Shown here piece after piece: positions 63,019 through 64,000 of a DNA stretch of 64,000 nt. How positions within the stretch are numbered: the stretch's first letter is position 1; every line of letters begins with the position of its first letter. The stretch covers positions 124,322,999 through 124,386,998 of the forward strand of contig JAKGHH010000001.1 in NCBI GenBank assembly GCA_022828595.1. Direction: 5' to 3'. Made by a program: the position numbers and the translations under genes. The notes beneath the pieces are model-generated. The model worked only from the letters and a program-made list of their open reading frames with translations, did no database searches and was not told where the DNA came from. The stretch comes from Nelumbo lutea (Eukaryota > Streptophyta > Magnoliopsida > Proteales > Nelumbonaceae).

Positions 63019-64000
63019 CGATCAAAATTTTGGGTCTATACGAAAGGAATGGCGAACAAGTGCTAGATCTAGTCCTGGCATTTGGTTGTATGACCAAGCA
63101 AATACATCCTAAAACTTTGCGGGAAAAACACCAGTTAGGCTGGCTCTAGGCGCTAAAATTTTTGCGATGAGTTTTTCCTTATCCTTGGTTGCTAACTTTG
63201 TGGATATATACAAGGGTCGTTTGTCAAATCCGTCGGCCACTAGGGTGATTTCTTCTAAGGGTTCTTCGATTGTGTCGATAGAGTCCGTCATGCACTTTGG
63301 GGGTATCCTAACTTCATCGCAGTATTCTAGTACATCTTCTTTCGATTCCTGAGGTTATTCAATTGTTATTTGTCTCGAGTCTTAGGTATTTTATGTTTTT
63401 ATAAGTATATGATCTGAATGTCGTACCTCTATATTCAATTCAACGGTTGAGCCATCGCTTGGTGGCATGATCGTGGCAATATTGATTGCGGCGTGGTGAA
63501 ATAATGCCGATTGAAACATTACTTAGAGTCTTTAGTTAAAAAAGTGATGATTTGTTTAGCAAATATATGTATCCTTTTTTTAAACACTCAGAAAAAAAAA
63601 GAAAAACCTCTTTGAGAAGTAGATTTCACTCTCAGAACATATTGCGATCAAGTTATGTTAAGCAGTTTATAGAAATCATACCTCAGGGATGGCCTTTTTC
63701 ATCGCAGGCAAACAGTCGCTCTCGTGATCCTCGATGATGGTATAATATTCTTTCCAATCATCCCCTGTCACCCGCATGCATCTGCTCCTCTTACGTTGTT
63801 TCGACGTCCTAGCGGGTTCATTCTTAAGCGGCTATGGAAATTTTGTTCCTCAACTTCAACTATCCTCGTTTTGTCATCCTCTGCCAGCTCTATGAAGTAG
63901 ATGGCGTCTTGGAGGTGTGTCTCGGACTTGTCAAATGGTGCCCTGATTGCTAGGATCCTAATCGACCTCCCTCACTGTTTGGCCTTGATGCGTTGGTGGT
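63019..64000 (-). pseudogene. gypsy protease/RT connector, continues outside window
   Basis: VADGFDKRPLYISTKLATKD and KEKLIAKILAPRASLTGVF (63291-63109) form the acidic connector before RT ('RPVYISxxLxxxxKxxLIxLLxxxxDVF'). Upstream, DKSETHLQDAIYFIELAEDD (about 63870-63945) continues pol in another frame. No D-S/T-G protease motif was found within the window, so protease and gag probably lie beyond 64000. Confidence 0.7.

Larger units (their letters stand above)
51732..64000 (-). mobile_element. large Ty3/gypsy element of probable Tat lineage, 5' end outside window
   Basis: Minus-strand order from the window edge: protease-linker region, RT, RNase H, second RNase H, H2C2 zinc domain, integrase, then a 49-bp tandem array, PMD-like genes in antisense, polypurine tract and 3' LTR. 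Dual RNase H, a variable 3' region with tandem repeats and an additional antisense ORF are known traits of plant Tat-lineage elements (Ogre, Retand, Atlas group). At least 12.3 kb are in the window. Stops in nearly all frames show it is inactive. It inserted into gag of the second Copia; the 5-bp duplication cannot be checked because the other side is outside. Confidence 0.88.

Overview
The window is nuclear DNA of a flowering plant, probably a dicot-type genome: host genes with GT-AG introns and near-identity to plant-specific proteins lie in a dense, layered field of retrotransposons, LINEs and MITEs. I cannot name the species from sequence alone. Only about 13 percent of the window belongs to host gene bodies once transposons are discounted. 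No rRNA, tRNA, CRISPR or organellar gene was recognised.

Host genes: (1) a small 85-residue protein of unknown function at 13.0 kb (+); (2) the AP-2 clathrin adaptor sigma subunit (AP17/AP2S) in six exons from 25.0 to 35.6 kb (+), whose fourth intron is swollen to 7.6 kb by LINEs and a MITE; (3) an anther-type III polyketide synthase, LAP5/PKSB-like, at 37.0-38.3 kb (+), complete with its conserved cysteine-splitting intron; (4, 5) two tandem paralogues of an uncharacterised plant family at 38.7-39.9 and 40.9-42.1 kb (both -), with identical three-exon structure and a ~144-bp minisatellite between them. The region 25-42 kb is therefore the genic core; everything else is mostly mobile DNA.

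0-25 kb: gag-like remnant; a Copia remnant lacking integrase and split by two hAT-type elements (8-bp target duplications visible); several hAT, Tourist and Mutator-type MITEs, one nested in another; the small gene; a full-length but decayed Copia element on the minus strand (16.2-21.1 kb) with both LTRs, primer-binding site and polypurine tract; a LINE endonuclease fragment; and a very AT-rich kilobase.

43-64 kb: a solo LTR, a Mutator-type MITE with a perfect 9-bp duplication, a second minus-strand Copia (46.5-51.7 kb) carrying a 1.48-kb solo LTR with a 5-bp duplication, and, inserted into that Copia gag, the 3' two thirds of a large Ty3/gypsy element (51.7-64 kb, minus). The latter has RT, two successive RNase H domains, a zinc-binding domain and integrase, then a 49-bp tandem repeat array, then genes on the OPPOSITE strand resembling plant mobile domain (PMD/aminotransferase-like) proteins, then its 3' LTR. 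Dual RNase H plus tandem repeats plus an antisense ORF points to the Tat lineage. The antisense gene exists as a near full unit and a second, partly duplicated unit, each preceded by a TATA-like box; this is the most interesting system in the window.
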